A DNA stretch of 64,000 nucleotides, taken from Acanthosoma haemorrhoidale. Taxonomy: Eukaryota; Arthropoda; Insecta; Hemiptera; Acanthosomatidae. Each line of letters begins with the position of its first letter. Position 1 is the first letter of the stretch. The notes under the pieces were generated by a model that saw nothing but the letters and a program-made list of their open reading frames with translations, was not told where the DNA came from and ran no database searches. Positions 35,505-48,795 of the stretch are shown piece after piece. The DNA is taken from NCBI GenBank assembly GCA_930367205.1, contig OV884014.1, positions 109,567,138 through 109,631,137 of the forward strand, in the 5' to 3' direction. The position numbers were made by a program, and so were the translations under genes.

Positions 35505-35970
35505 TTTTGAAGTTTTATTCTTTTGACGTCAAGAACTTCACTTCTAAAGTCCAACTTTTGATCCTCGTTGCAACTTCTTTATGGTCAGAATTAACAAATC
35601 CAAAAATGATTTGCCTTCATCCAGTGGCTCGACAGCAACTTATGAATTGCAATAGTGATGACTTAAACTCTCTTTGCTGTTTGGGCGCTGCTGCAGTGAA
35701 TAATGCAGATGCGGATGGTGGAATGGATGCAAGTGGGACTGCAAGAGAAGTAGCAAATTCTGATAGGGATCTATCTTCTTCCTTCTCTTGTTAGGATCGC
35801 AAGCAAGGAGAGTCGTTTTTGTAAGGATTCTCAAGAGTTGACTGAATGGTCGCCAAAGCCATCGACAACTGCAAGAATGAAAACTGTCTTGCATATATAT
35901 AGTGTCGTCCAGCTCCTGCTGGTTTCCCTGATTTTTGTCTTTTTTTGTGAGCTCCTCGAGAAGTTTCCAT
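35505..35970 (-). pseudogene. Decayed MADF-BESS-like ORF
   Basis: ATG at 35968-35970 on the minus strand starts METSRGAHKKRQKSGKPAGA, then RHYIYARQFSFLQLSMALAT and TIQSTLENPYKNDSPCL before a stop. The frame resumes with SEFATSLAVPLASIPPSASA, a low-complexity linker. Near the end DQKLDFRSEVL recalls a BESS motif. The order MADF-like piece, linker, BESS-like piece is seen in insect regulatory proteins and in proteins carried by Harbinger-type transposons. Stops and shifts show decay. Confidence 0.35.
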
Positions 35971-36189
35971 TTTAGAAAAAGCTTCGTAACTGCGAAAAAA
36001 ACATAATTTTTACTTACAAAAGATTTACAGTAATAAATGAAAAAAGTTCATTCTCACATATTATTATATATTACTTTTCTTACATTTTTTTTATTATTTT
36101 GGTTCTCCAATTATTATTTTTCTAATTTGCTAACAAGTATTTGATTTTGTCGCATTTGAAGATATTGTAATGTAATTTATTTAGTTTAT

Positions 36190-36629
36190 TAAATTTAGTT
36201 AGTTAGATGATTTTGGATTAGACATAAAAGTCGTTATATTTGATGCCTATTATATATTTATGATTTTTTAATAAAAGTATGTACTATTTACACAGCCACT
36301 TAGACCGTTTTAGTGAAAATTTAGGAGACACCAATGAGGAGCAAGTTGAAAGATTTCAGCAGGATATTAAAACTATAGAGGTCCCCAACCAAAGGAGATT
36401 GGATAAGCACATGATGGCAGATTACTGCCGGAGTTTAAAAAGGGACTGTTCCAAAATGCATACAAGAATGTCACAGAAAAGAAGCTTCCGAAGGGTTCAG
36501 TGACTAGTCGGTTTCAACAATGACTTTTTTCTCTAAATTAGTTATTGTTAAATTTAGTTAGATGATTTTGGATTAGACATAAAATTTGTTATATTTGATG
36601 CCTATTGATATACTTATTTGAATAAAAGT
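36190..36629 (+). repeat. Direct repeats flanking a transposon-derived ORF
   Basis: About 85 bp at 36190-36278 recur at 36549-36629 (both contain GATGATTTTGGATTAGACAT and end in AATAAAAGT). They sit before and after the ORF at 36279-36503, so a 3' untranslated piece with its poly(A) signal appears twice. Confidence 0.7.
36279..36503 (+). pseudogene. Transposon-derived ORF fragment
   Basis: Encodes HSHLDRFSENLGDTNEEQ, VERFQQDIKTIE, then HMMADYCRSLKRDCSKMH to TGA. This resembles the HSHLDFFPENLG...GERFHQDI...ADYCW sequence that recurs in many arthropod genomes as part of a repetitive, probably transposon-borne protein. Only the C-terminal 74 codons are present. Confidence 0.55.
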
Positions 36630-37340
36630 TATAATTATAAAAAATTGTACTTACTGGTTGCATTTTTTTCATTCTCCATTTTTTTGGCTGAAGTTCTCAA
36701 TAATGACTTCACAGATGTTTTCCCAAGCAGACTGTTTTTGTATTTGGTATTTATAATCCTCATAACTAACATTCCAAATTACCGGGCAAGTTATTATTTC
36801 TTCAATGAAAAGTTCACATTTTCATCAGACATCATGTAGAGAGACTTGACAAGCTGTATATAGTTTAAGAGATACAATTTTGTCGGAGATGTCCACTCCC
36901 CTATAGACAAATGAGCAATAGCAGCTATCTGGGTATAGGAATGTAACAAGCCTCTCACAGGTACCTGAGGTAACCTCGACAACTATCAGGAGTCACGCCG
37001 ACGCGTCAAATAGGTATCGATTGCTCTGCATTTCTTCTTGTGAAATTGAAAATGGTGGTCCCGATAACTTTTGCAGCAAATGTGCACCAGGCTTAATAAG
37101 CCAATTATATTATTACCTTATTACATTTAAATCCCTAAATTTAAAAAAGGCTAATTAAAGTTATTAGATTTATTTTTTTATAATGGACAATTACATATAC
37201 ATAAATATCATACCACTATAAATCAAAGTAACTTCTCTCTATTCTATTTGTAAGAGACAAGTGGCGAATAAAATTCAGTCAAAATAATAATGCATTCATT
37301 GACTTAATATTTATTTTATTTCAATATAAAGCGATCTTAC
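36630..37340. other. Probable intron or downstream region of the casein kinase gene
   Basis: AT-rich with no exon found. The donor GTAAGATCG of kinase exon 6 lies at 37339-37340, so this is intron unless the gene reads through to the early stop. Confidence 0.4.
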
Positions 37341-40288
37341 CTTCCTTGGACACATGCTTTCCATCATTTGTTTCGATGCATGGCGTTTCATCTCCAACTT
37401 TACTTCTTTCACTTTTTAAACCGTGATTTGACCAATCAAATGAAGAATCATATCGGAGATTCAATTTCTTAAACAATTCGCTGAAGAGTTGACGAAGGTA
37501 GCAGTAATCTGGGGTCTCGTCGAATCTAAGATATCGGCAATAATTGAGGTACATCACAAACTCAGCAGGAAAACTCTTTAAAAAAAAAAAAAAGAAGTGT
37601 TAGCATTAATAAGTTTTATTCCTTTTAACAAGGCATATCACAACCCAGCAAGAAAAATATGTCTGAAGTGCCCTAATGAGCACAAAAAGTCTCGCAACTC
37701 TATTTCACAATTTATCCACCTGAGAAGTCATAACAAAAAAAAAAAAAAAAAAAAAAAAAACGAGCAGAGCCATATTACTATTCTATAGAATATAATAGAA
37801 TTTACCGGCTTCAATACTTACCTGAAATTTAAAAGAAGCTTTTACTATTTCAATATAAGTTTTATAGTATTCTTTAAGTTGTTTTTTCTCAAAGGCTGCA
37901 TTTTTGAGTTGTGTCACTTTTCTTGCTAGGGTGCGATATGTAAAAAAAAAAAAAAATAACCCAACAAAGCTAAATTTGCCCTTTTACATTCATTGTGTAA
38001 CATAATTTATGTTTTGCTCGTTTACTCATGCAATAACAAAGTGATTAACGCCATGTTTATACTTTAACTAATTGAATTTTTTAATTAGAGAAGTATCAAG
38101 CAAAAAATTATTAATCATCATCAATTTATTAAAAATTAAAACAAATAACTAACCTTACACAGCAAATCAATTGGTGTAGACATTTTCTTTTCGCTTATCT
38201 TTTCATACTTTTGTTTCTTAGTAGCTGCCTAAAAAAAAAAGCCAGAAAATAATAGAATATAATAAAACTAAAATCGAATCGAACCCCTAAACCGATGAAA
38301 ACAAACTTAATAGTTTATAAATAACAATACAAAATCTGACATTTTTTTCATTAACCATAGCCGATTCCCAACAAATATGTCTATTCAAATCTAATTTCAT
38401 GGCTGACAATGAACTCACAGTTAAGAAATATAATGACATTCATTCTTCTTTTAATCTAAATAAATACTTACTATTTAGCTCAGAGTTTCTGGTTAGCAAG
38501 CTAAAATAATTGTCGGTATTTATGTCAACTGGATCCCCAACGTTTTATTAAAATAATGTTATTAACAGAAAACTTACAATTCTCTGTAGTTGTAAGGCAA
38601 AAAAATAAATTCCAATAATTTGTCTCATAGAAGTTAGATAAGGGGTAAGTTTGATTGATCATCGAAGGGCAACATTAATTACCACAATATGAAAACGGTT
38701 CAATAATATTAATAAAATAAATATAAGATAATCTGTCTTTATTGTGTATAAGCTTGTAGCAAAATAGCGATAAATGTGCAATTAACATACCTTGAGTCCT
38801 TGCCAAGGTAAACTTCCACGGTTGAAGTACACTAAAACGTATCCAAGAGATTCCATATCATCTCGACGGCTGCCAATAAAAAAACACAATGTTTTAAAGC
38901 ACAAGAAAACTATAATATGCATTATTGAAAATCAAATGATATTACTATTAATATAATTTATTTTGGAAAAATGATCTCTAAGGAGTCACATTGAGTACAG
39001 AAACACACACGTTTCGATAATACGCTATTTTGCTTGTTAAGTGATAATAATAATGTTTCATATCTAGCACTCCAAATATATATTTCTGCGAGTTTTTATG
39101 ATTTATATATTACTTAAAAGTATTGTTTTCACTGTCTATTTTCTATTAATTTAACACTTGTGGCCCCTTATCAAAAATAGAAGTTGAATGCAATAAAGCA
39201 AATGTCAAATAAGTTTCCATTCATAGGGTAATAAATCAACATATTGTGTTATGCTGCTCTTCAAGAAACTTATCTAAAATACTTGATATCAATTTAAAAC
39301 TCATACTGAGATCATTTTATAACAACAAAGTGAAAATTAGAAACACATTTGCAAAAAGATGATGGCTTTTATCACTGGTGAAACATTATTTATAAAGATA
39401 GAACTGTCATAAACAGAAGGTGAAAAAACAACTATACAGATAACCTATGACTATATTTCAAGAAAGCCAAATTAACCTTCATGTTGACTCACCTTTGTTC
39501 GATTCCCAGATGAGCATTAATAGAAGCATATCGAGCAGTTCCAGTAAGGCTCTTGTTTTCACGGTAGCAAATATGAATGTTGCTTCTAGAACTTCTATAT
39601 TTTTTTGCTAGGCCGAAATCGATCAAGAATAGCCTATTGCTATGTTTTCCCAGACCCATAAGAAAATTGTCCGGTTTGATGTCACGATGAATAAATGACT
39701 TTGAGTGAACATACTGAGTAAGTTGCACCATCTGGTCGGCAAGCATAAGAACAGTTTTCAACGAAAATCGACGCTTGCAAAGATTGAATAAGTCTTCCAA
39801 GGAACGTCCCAACAGATCCATGACCAACACATTATGATCCCATTCTGTACCATACCACCTAAAATTAGATCAAACCAATGAGAACAAAATAATGTGTACA
39901 AATAGGTCATTTATTATATTAATAACAAACCTAATATTCGGGATACCACTATGCCCTTGTAAATACTTATACAATTTGCTTTCAAACAGTAATTGGGGAT
40001 GTTGTGTTCCTACAGGTTCCAATTTAACAGCAACTTCCTGTGAAGATGAAGGTTTGTTTTTAAATAAGAATCCGGTACAAAGAACATATTTTTGATTTGT
40101 CAATCAAATGTAAAGTTTTAGCAGGCAAATCCGTAAGTCTGTTTAATTTTAAATGTGCTCACCTCAGAATTGTCAAGGGTACATCCAAGGTAAATAATAC
40201 CAAAAGAGCCACTGCCAATCTTTTTTATTAACTTATAGTGTCCGCCAACAATAAAGTTATGTTTATGGAAGTCAGATGAAGAAGCCAT
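37341..40288 (-). CDS. Casein kinase 1 alpha-like serine/threonine kinase (divergent paralogue)
   Basis: Six exons join in phase: 40163-40288, 39931-40037, 39493-39858, 38791-38869, 38154-38228, 37341-37575, all with GT/AG borders. They give 329 codons plus one base. Residues 25-30 are the glycine loop GSGSFG; 45-49 AVKLE has the catalytic lysine (47); 135-142 is HRDIKPDN; 158-160 DFG; the CK1 signature [19 protein letters not shown] is at 186-204, and [32 protein letters not shown] and [17 protein letters not shown] follow. All catalytic motifs are intact. CK1 alpha acts in Wnt/Hedgehog signalling by phosphorylating beta-catenin and Ci. This copy differs from the very conserved CK1 alpha at many places ([22 protein letters not shown]), which suggests a lineage-specific, perhaps germline, paralogue. 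The 3' end is unresolved: reading through gives a stop at 37327 after KIALY, otherwise a further exon is needed. Confidence 0.85.
38246..38837 (-). repeat. Source block of the 18.7-kb duplication
   Basis: Intron 4 and the 3' half of exon 4 of the kinase, copied at 18684-19289. The intron part is close to identical; the exon part is intact here and broken there. Confidence 0.8.
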
Positions 40289-42277
40289 TCTTTATTTGAA
40301 CATTTAAGATTCCTTCCTTGGAAAATCATGCAACTAACTTGATTGTAAAAAACAAAAAAACTCAACTTAAAAAGCTAACCACTGACTGATAATTGCACTG
40401 TGTCACAGGTAACCCCTTCAAGTAGGTCAAGCTAATGTCTATTTATATATCATGTATAACAAACCATTCAATATTATCATAATAGGGGCTCTCATCCTAA
40501 TGACAAGCTAGAAATGATGGGACTTGAAACTCTCTGAATGAAAATATCAACAGCCGACACGCACTACTGTTAATAACGCCTCAAATGTATCGATACAACT
40601 GATACTGTATTCCACTTAGCATCAAGAACTTGAAGATGGCGTTACCTTGGTAACAGGTCTATGAGCGATGAGCTGGCCAGCATTAACGATTATCAGTAGA
40701 GAGCGTCAATATTAAATTTAATTTAGTACAATTTATGGTTTGAGTGCAAATTGCTCATGCCGACTGACTGGGCTAATAGGAGTGATCAAGAGAATCACCC
40801 CCCCCCCTCAAACAAAAAGTAGTGATTTATCTACACTCACACAACACAGCAATGGGATATGTGTTATAAAGCTTTATTTTGGGATTCTTAAACAAAAGCA
40901 TCAGGTTTTGAGCGAACCATAAGAAGTTTTCGCTACCCTTAGTAAAAAGTTTTCTTCTTGCTGAAGCTATGACTATAATGTAAAAGTAACAAGCTTTCCC
41001 TCCACGCATAAAACAGACAAGTACCGCCCTCCTCCATTGGAGAAATGTATTTTAGCCTTGTAGCATGATAATGAGAAAATAAGGAATGTTTGTCGGGATT
41101 ATGAAGATTCCTGAAACAGTACATAACCAGCTGATTTTAGCTCCTAATGTTAAGTTCATTTATGAAATTCATTGCTTGCTTTTCATGATCGATGAGCGAG
41201 AGAGATCTTTTCTCGTTTGTACAATGAATACATATGATTCATCTCCGGAAAAGCGAAACCAGCCCTACAATTTAAAGAGCTGGATTCCTGTCATTGCCTA
41301 AGTAAAGGAATTTTTAGTTACCACGAACCGAGAGATCAAGGGTTCGGAGGGTTCTTAATAGGCCGAGTTGTTTGAGGTACTCCATTAGACACCCTTAGCA
41401 TCATGGTGGATCGGCCATTTTTAGGGTTGCTTACATGAATCCCATTACTTAGAACAAAGGGGTGTGAAAACTACGGCACAAAATTACGTACTCCATCATG
41501 ATTGAAGACACCGCCATCATATTCTTGCAGGATGGATCCCATTGCGCGGAAGTTGCTGGCAAAGATTGCATAAATGACGGAAGGTACAGTTTTATTCACA
41601 CCACCAATTAAATCAAAAATAACTCCGAATAATTGTTAAAAGGGCATATGCAATCCTCGTTTTACATTTGAGCATTGGTTGAATAGGTAAGTCAAATTAC
41701 ACTGAAAAATCGTTGCTGTAAAGATGGATACAGTTCAAATATTTTCCACTCTTACTCCCTTTTTCTAACTGCTAATCTATCGGCAGTACTATCTCATGAA
41801 TAATTAGTTGTAAATTTGCAAATAATACCTGTGGTAAACAGTGGTGGTCTTCATGCGAACTGTTTACGTGTTTGTTTATATTTCTCAACGTCCCATCACT
41901 CTAAAATAAAATGCATATGTATATAACATTTTCAACATATATTATTTCTTAGCTAATAATGATATGTTCGAATTCCGTTCATTCGATAAGTAAGTATTCT
42001 TTTTTTTGACAAAATATATAACTCAAAAACTATGTTTTTTATGTATTTTGTAACATGTCACTTTAACTAATAAGTAATCTTCATTTGAATTTCTTTTTTC
42101 TCAAGTTTAACATTTTATTAATTATCTTGACTTTACTTAAAGTGCTTCGTACATAAAGGGAAGGATTTAAAAGCTAGCAATTACGACTGCCTTGCAAAAA
42201 AGGGATTTACACAAATCCAACTAATAAGGTTGTATACAATTAAAATTTACCAAAAGCATTATATATACTTGACTTAC
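40289..42277. other. Upstream region of the kinase or intron between alternative first exons
   Basis: A GC-richer part near 40560-40830 lies just upstream of the exon-1 ATG and could hold the promoter. Around 41500-41560 the plus strand reads IIFLQDGSHCAEVAG, weakly like a Tc1/mariner catalytic stretch. No supported exon. Confidence 0.35.
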
Positions 42278-42456
42278 CTGTACATTTCTAGGGATAGCTG
42301 TACCTTGGTAAACAGCTCCGAAGGATCCTTTCCCCAATCGTTTATATAATTTGTACACGTAATGAGGATCATTGTATATTATGAAATTTCCTTTTAGATC
42401 CTTTTCCTTAGTTATCTCTTGTTTAGAGGAATCATTATGGAGCCAATCTGAAATTA
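42278..42456 (-). CDS. Protein kinase N-lobe exon, candidate alternative exon of the CK1-like gene
   Basis: An exon of 179 bases between an acceptor (GGTTTTTAG, 42457) and a strong donor (CAG|GTAAGTC, 42278/42277). Two bases complete a split codon, then 59 codons: ISDWLHNDSSKQEITKEKDL, NFIIYNDPHYVYKLYKRLGK, GSFGAVYQGTAIPRNVQ. GKGSFGAVYQG is a kinase glycine loop. It ends in phase 0 at almost the same distance after the loop as exon 1 of the kinase 2 kb downstream ([17 protein letters not shown]...DNSE), so it could splice straight to EVAVKLE at 40037. If so, the gene has two interchangeable N-lobe exons with different leaders. It may instead belong to a separate kinase gene whose next exons I did not find. 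The start codon lies further upstream. Confidence 0.55.
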
Positions 42457-45400
42457 CTAAAAACCATAATGAAATATTCAAGTACAAAGGTTGAATACAT
42501 CAATTTTATACATGTGTATCATATGTGAGTTAATTTATTTAAGAAATTATCTTCCTCTTAAAATTGAAGTTCTAGTATTCTTCCTCTTTGGCAAGCACCC
42601 CACAAAACAAAAGGCTAGGAAATAGTTCTTAGTAGGAGCTCTCTAATTCTGTTTGAAGGCAGTCATTGCAAAATATTTAGCCTTCGTTAGTAATTTCCCG
42701 GCTCCTGACCAGAGAAATATGAGGAATATAATAGGAAGAGAAAATGATCCAGATTTGGATTAATCAAGATCTTGTGTGTTTAGAATCACTAGATCCCCCA
42801 AGTACAGACCGTTTCGAGCCGTCAAGGATCACCTACTGTCTATAGAGGTCGATGCTCGTTACAATATTGTAAACTTAATTTGTATGGTCGATAAAAGGTT
42901 AACATATGTATGACCCAATTGTACAGATCAACTGACTTACGACGACAATTTGTCTTAGATTGAAAGTGTTACATGATCCTTTGTCTATAATTTTTCTTTG
43001 GCCCTGCAACCGGCCAGAGTTTGCCTGCCCCTACAATTTGGACGGCCATTGGTCTGGTTTTGAGAGGATGTCCTCAAATATCTGATGTCAAGAGAGTATC
43101 CTTAGTTACATAATCTTTGTAGAGGAGTGTCTTTTAAAATAAAAGCTTTATTACGAAGTATAAGCAAAACACTGGTATATACAAATATTAAGAGTTACGT
43201 TACTACATACTGGGTGGAATGTCTAGGCACAAGTGGGGGTCTGAAGTTAAAACTGAGACATATATGTACAAGAAAAGGGTAGTTCTGGGAAATGGGAGGG
43301 AGGTCTTGGAGGGATGCCTTGCTTACTTAAAAATAACAGGGAACCATCAGTGACTTCCATGAAGCCACAAGACAGGTATACAGTTCTGCTCAAGCCCCTT
43401 CTACTTGTTCTTATCATTATATATAATATTAGTATTATATAACTATCGAAGTGGTGACCCAGCATGTGGTCATATTATGGCACCTAAACATGTGACCCCT
43501 TCAAAAATGTTTGTTTTCTGGCATTAAATTAATATTTCCTGTACTTTATTTGAATGTTTTAATAATTTTTTTGTTTAGCTAGTTGCCTATTGTCAGAAAC
43601 GTTTATTTAGAGCCCTTGAGGTAATACAGGGTGGCTCAATGGAATTACTACCATTATCTCCCTTGGTCCTTCCTTTTTAGCTCTTTCCAAATCAGAACTT
43701 GCAGCTTCTCCAAAATCATCTTGTCCCATGGTTTCAGGCAATTAGTTTAAGACTCCTGTCAAGCTAGAATGTTCATATCAGGACCAGCTCCTTTTTTTTT
43801 TTTTAAGATAAATCAATCACCAGATGACAATTAGGTCAGGTAACCAACAAGTTTTCTAAACTCTAGAAGTATTATTGCCTGTTAAAATATTTTCTGAACC
43901 AAAAGCAACATCTATTTGCAGAAATGGCTTCGGTTCGATTCTCACTTGGTAGAAAATGGGAAGGAAACCATTTCAATAATTATATTCCACTACTACTATT
44001 ACTGTTTCAGTAAAGATAAACAATAAAATTGGTATTCTTTACAAGCGGAGATGCTCCCCAAATAAAAAAAAACAACACAGGAAAAATGAATAAATATGAA
44101 GTGACATTATCACTTTGGAGATCTATTATGTCTGATCAACAGTTGTTAAGTTTTTGTACTGAAAAACTTATACTAATATTTTGTTTTTCGTGGAGAACTT
44201 ATTGGAGAAAATTGACTATAGGTTTCTTCAAGGGACAGGGGTGAGGTTGGTACATGTTGTGATGAAAACTCTGGCCTTCCAATAAGTACACTTTACCGGG
44301 CAGATTTGAGGAATAAATTTGCAAATTTATATTATAGTGTGTAAACATATATATCATAATTAGTTTCTTTAAATAAAACAGCTTGTAATATGGTTACGGA
44401 CATGAGGCGAACCTTATAATACTGAAGTTGTCAAAGTTTATATTAAATAAATAATAAATTTACTTGAAAATTAATAAAGAATAAACAAAAACAAGTTAGA
44501 GACTGGCCCTTTCTTCTATTGTGGAATTAAAGTACAACACAAAGTTTAAAAGACAAAAACAGGCTGCAATACTATGAAGTTGTTATATTCAGGGGTTAAT
44601 GACTGCATCATCAGATAAAAAAGGAAAATCAAGATTCCAGGTACATGGGCCAATCTTGTAAACTAATATATCTACAAAATATTTTTAGAAAAATAACTGA
44701 CAAAATTTTCATGATGAAATACAAAATAAGACCCTAATTCAATACCTAACAATGAAATTTTGAAACTAATTTAATATATTTATTTAGTAAGTAGACCTAA
44801 CAGTTCAAAATATGAAAACTTTTTTTTTGTTTATAATCTGTCAGATGTCTTAGAGATTTAGCTCATGTATATCATATGTGCAAAAAATAGGCTATGTTAT
44901 ACTAAATTAAAATATAAACATATTTTTGCCTCAGAAACTATCTAAAAGTTAAAGCAGAATTTGAATAAAGATATTCAATTGATTTATTATTTCCTGGTCT
45001 GTTGGTGTCGGGTTGTAAGTTCAGAATCTTCATATCATGAAGTAGTCACACTGGCTAAGCACTTCACCAAATGAGAGCCCAATTTTCGCTTAGTAATAGA
45101 AAAAACAAAAATGCATACGTACACATAACGGTGAAGCTGTTGTATCTTTTTCTAAACAAACACAGAAAATTAGGATGAAGCTAAAACTGTCAAATGAGAC
45201 ATGGGATCAATCCATGGTGTAAATGTAAACACACTAGCACAGTAATAAATGTCATATGCAATCCATATTTTTTGAAATTTAATATGAAGAAATACAAATA
45301 AAAAATATTTGAAAATATGTATTATTAATAAAAAACATAAATAATAGTTTACAGTAATTTAAAAAAAAAATTAAATAAAGCTTTGAATCTTTAAATTTGC

Positions 45401-48400
45401 AATAAAAATAAATAACATCAACAAAAATAATTTCAAATCACAATACAAATAAGATCTTCCATTTTTTCTAATAACAAAATTAAGATAATATAATGCTATT
45501 GTTAGTATTAACACACAAATATCATAGAACTATTCAATATTATTGTTTCTTGTATGCCTATAGCATAGGACATTAATGTACAAATGGAATAAAGAAAATT
45601 GGTAGGTTTAACATGGTTCCACTATTCAAAAACATTAATAAGACCTAGCAATGAGATTCTACGGTATGCACGTATATAATAAGAAATATAAAACCTATAA
45701 ATATACAAAAATTATTATATCATGATTATTAAATAGTAATAACATAATAATTAGCGAGGAATATATTCAAACATAAATATAATATTTGTTATTTTTTACG
45801 CATCTAACATATAATATATACAATCAATAAAACATTTCATTTAGATAAGCATTTGAGCTTAAAAAAAAAAAAGAAAAAAACTTTTATAATAGAAATGTTC
45901 AGTCTGGTATAAACAATGTCCCGAGTATAATATATTATTTACTAACGAAGTGTTTGTGTACATATGATTACAACTAGGACTGAGATAATTCTGTAAGCTC
46001 GAAACATGAAAGGACGTATAATGTATAACACTGAGAAACTCTCTGTTTAATTAAATAAAGAAAACAAAATGAAACATTTGATAATACCAGCAATTAATTA
46101 TGTTGTATCTTATCGGGAAAGCACATTCTAGTATTATTAATTGGCGAAAGTAAGTTAAATAAACAAGATGATGACCTGATTTGATGAATAAAAATGTCTT
46201 TTCTCATCTTCATTCAACAATGTTCAATAAACAGATGGATTCTCTTATATTCCTAAACAATACACTGATTACATATTTAATTTACAATTCTAATAAATAA
46301 TACAAATTTAGCCATTCGTTGAAATCTGCTTTACAATGATCATACTAGAAAAGGTGTCTGTATAGATCGGCCTCACAAGAGCGAGACCTACGGAAGGAGC
46401 CCGCCCATACAAAAAAAATGTTTAGGCCCTTCCGAACAGTTGATATTTCTATTTAGTTATAGCAATCTGCCCAATTACTAACAAATACATATTAGTAATC
46501 AAAATATCGAGACATTTAATTTGATATTTATAGAGGTTGGAAGTATTTTAAATGTTTTTGGGTTGTCAAATAGAACCTTCACCTATATAGCTCACACAAC
46601 AGAGACAGATGACAGGAGACTTACAGCAATCGTAACATACAGACATACACCGCTGGGGGTCTCCTTGCTCACTCTTGCTAGACTGGTCTACATCAGTGAT
46701 TGTTTAATCAATACATAAGAAATGTTTAAGACTTTGGGTAACTCAATCATAAATTAGCGGTGAAAATAAAGTTATGATGGACGGAACCTAAATTCTATAT
46801 ATAAAAACTTCCAAGTGATTTTTTTTCATATTGTCACCAAAATATAATATACACCTGACCATTTTGGACATTCATGCTTGTTTTACAGCCTGGGTTCTTC
46901 AATTGGCACTTCACATGGTAAAAAATAAACAATATCACAACTGTACACAAAACACTTCCTTCATCATATATATATATTTATTTTTTGGTCAGGATCAGAG
47001 ATTTAAATACAAGTAATTTTTTTTTTTTTGTTCAGCTATTACTTATTTTCCAATATACATATAAATTTTTTATTTTTTAGAAAAAAACATTTACACATTT
47101 ACTACCATCACAACCATCTGAGGAGCATGGATATAATTTCTGATTCGAATTTGTATGATAATTACTACGCCTTAAAAAAAAAAAAAAAAAATGAGTAAAG
47201 AAATTTAATTATAAGGGCTCTATGACAACTTACTTGCAATAAGGTATACTAAATTAAATGAGATTTCCAAAAAAAAAAAAAAAAAAGGTGCACAAATTTC
47301 TGAATAAAATAAATAATTAGCAAAGAGAATTAATATTGAAATCATAATTGATTATGAAAATTCATGTTTTCATTTAGAATAAAGCCTCATCTAACAATAC
47401 TAATTAGGCAATGATTTAGGCGATGGTATTTTTTGATAACTAATGCAATACAAAAATTATAGTTTTTTTCAGTAAAAGACCTCGAGAGTCTATAAAATTT
47501 ACAAATAAAACGGCATTGTTTTCGCTCATCCCGAGAGAACTGCTACGATTTTTTGGGTTTGAGTTGAGGATACCCGACCTGTAATCATAGGAATAATTCA
47601 TTCCTATCTCGATCGACGATTCAATAACTTCATGTAAGTTATTACATGATAATAAGTGAAAGAGAACAATTAATCTAACTTCAAAGTCGATCTCTAAAAC
47701 AAAATATATTAAAACAATAATTGCATTGTAAATTTGTGATATGAATATTATTTTTTGTTATTTCATCTTTAAATTATTTGTTTATCGTTACACAAAACTA
47801 AATTAAGGAAAACATTAGTATCGAGATAATTATGACCTTGATTCATTTTGCTGTTTACTTTATTATTAAGCATCAAGTTTGCTTTTAATTCGAAGCATAG
47901 CGGCCCAGTTGATCATACATCCAGTTAGTACAAGATAAGCAACGGCTAGGCTCATGTAAGAATGATGCTTTTATAGGCTGTGCTGCCCAAATCAAACGGG
48001 TTAAAATATCACACATAGCGATTGAAATTTTGTGCACCTTATATTAATAGATTATGCCTGATTAAATTATAAATCCCTTCCTCAGAGAGAAAGATTGATG
48101 GTTTGAATATATTAAACAAATTATTAATGAATACTTCAACGTAACATGCAATTATAGCCATAATTCATCAGTGTTTATTGAAGGAAAAGAGCCCTTAAAT
48201 ATTATCGAGCTAAAGTGATGGGCTAGAAAAAGTATGTATAAAAATATGTTATCTAGTCTCAAAAGTAGAATACGGTCCATCTATTTTAGATTATGATAAT
48301 CTACAACTTATGAGTACCAGATGCCAATTTACAAATGTTGAATGGACACGATTAAGAGTGAAAAATGTTCTGAAATCTAATCAAGACTTACATGAAATGG

Positions 48401-48780
48401 TCTATTTAAAGTAAAAATTGTTTAATGATAAAAATATTTATCATATTATTAACCCTTTACATTCCATCGGTATGGCAACATTCATAATGTGCATTAAATA
48501 CCCTTATGTCATGGGTAATATACACAACACATGTAGTGTGTTAAAGAAACAGTTCAGGTCAGTCATTTAAAAATAGGCTCGGAATGCTAAGCATTAAATC
48601 ACAAATCGAGCATTAAAATACTAAATTGTTGGAAAAATCTTCCTTACCCCATAAAGGAAATTAAATTTTGAGACAAAATATCTTTTGCAAATGGCAGATT
48701 TGCCATTTTTAATTTTAACAACAATGTTATACTCCTAAAATCCAAATAATATCATTCTAAATTTTAGGCCAGTAATTTTA
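42457..48780. other. No gene seen
   Basis: AT-rich, with long A/T runs (43795, 45361, 47175, 47270). A 40-codon minus frame at 43607-43729 looks protein-like but has no splice or family support. The lower part may include the tetraspanin 3' untranslated region. Confidence 0.4.
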
Positions 48781-48789
48781 TTGGAGATA

Positions 48790-48795
48790 TTTATT
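48790..48795 (-). terminator. Possible poly(A) signal of the tetraspanin gene
   Basis: AATAAA on the minus strand, 496 bases past the tetraspanin stop codon. Other AATAAA matches lie further on (for example 48171), so the site used is uncertain. Confidence 0.3.

Noticed and set aside
41500..41570. Tc1/mariner-like catalytic stretch (IIFLQDGSHCAEVAG)
   Set aside because: Only one weak motif, no inverted repeats or neighbouring transposase sequence.
43607..43729. 40-codon minus frame starting MGQDDFGEAASSDLERAKK
   Set aside because: Looks protein-like but stands alone, with no acceptor, poly(A) signal or known family.
46521..46718. 65-codon plus frame, GC-richer
   Set aside because: No start, splice or poly(A) context and no family; may be untranslated or repeat sequence.
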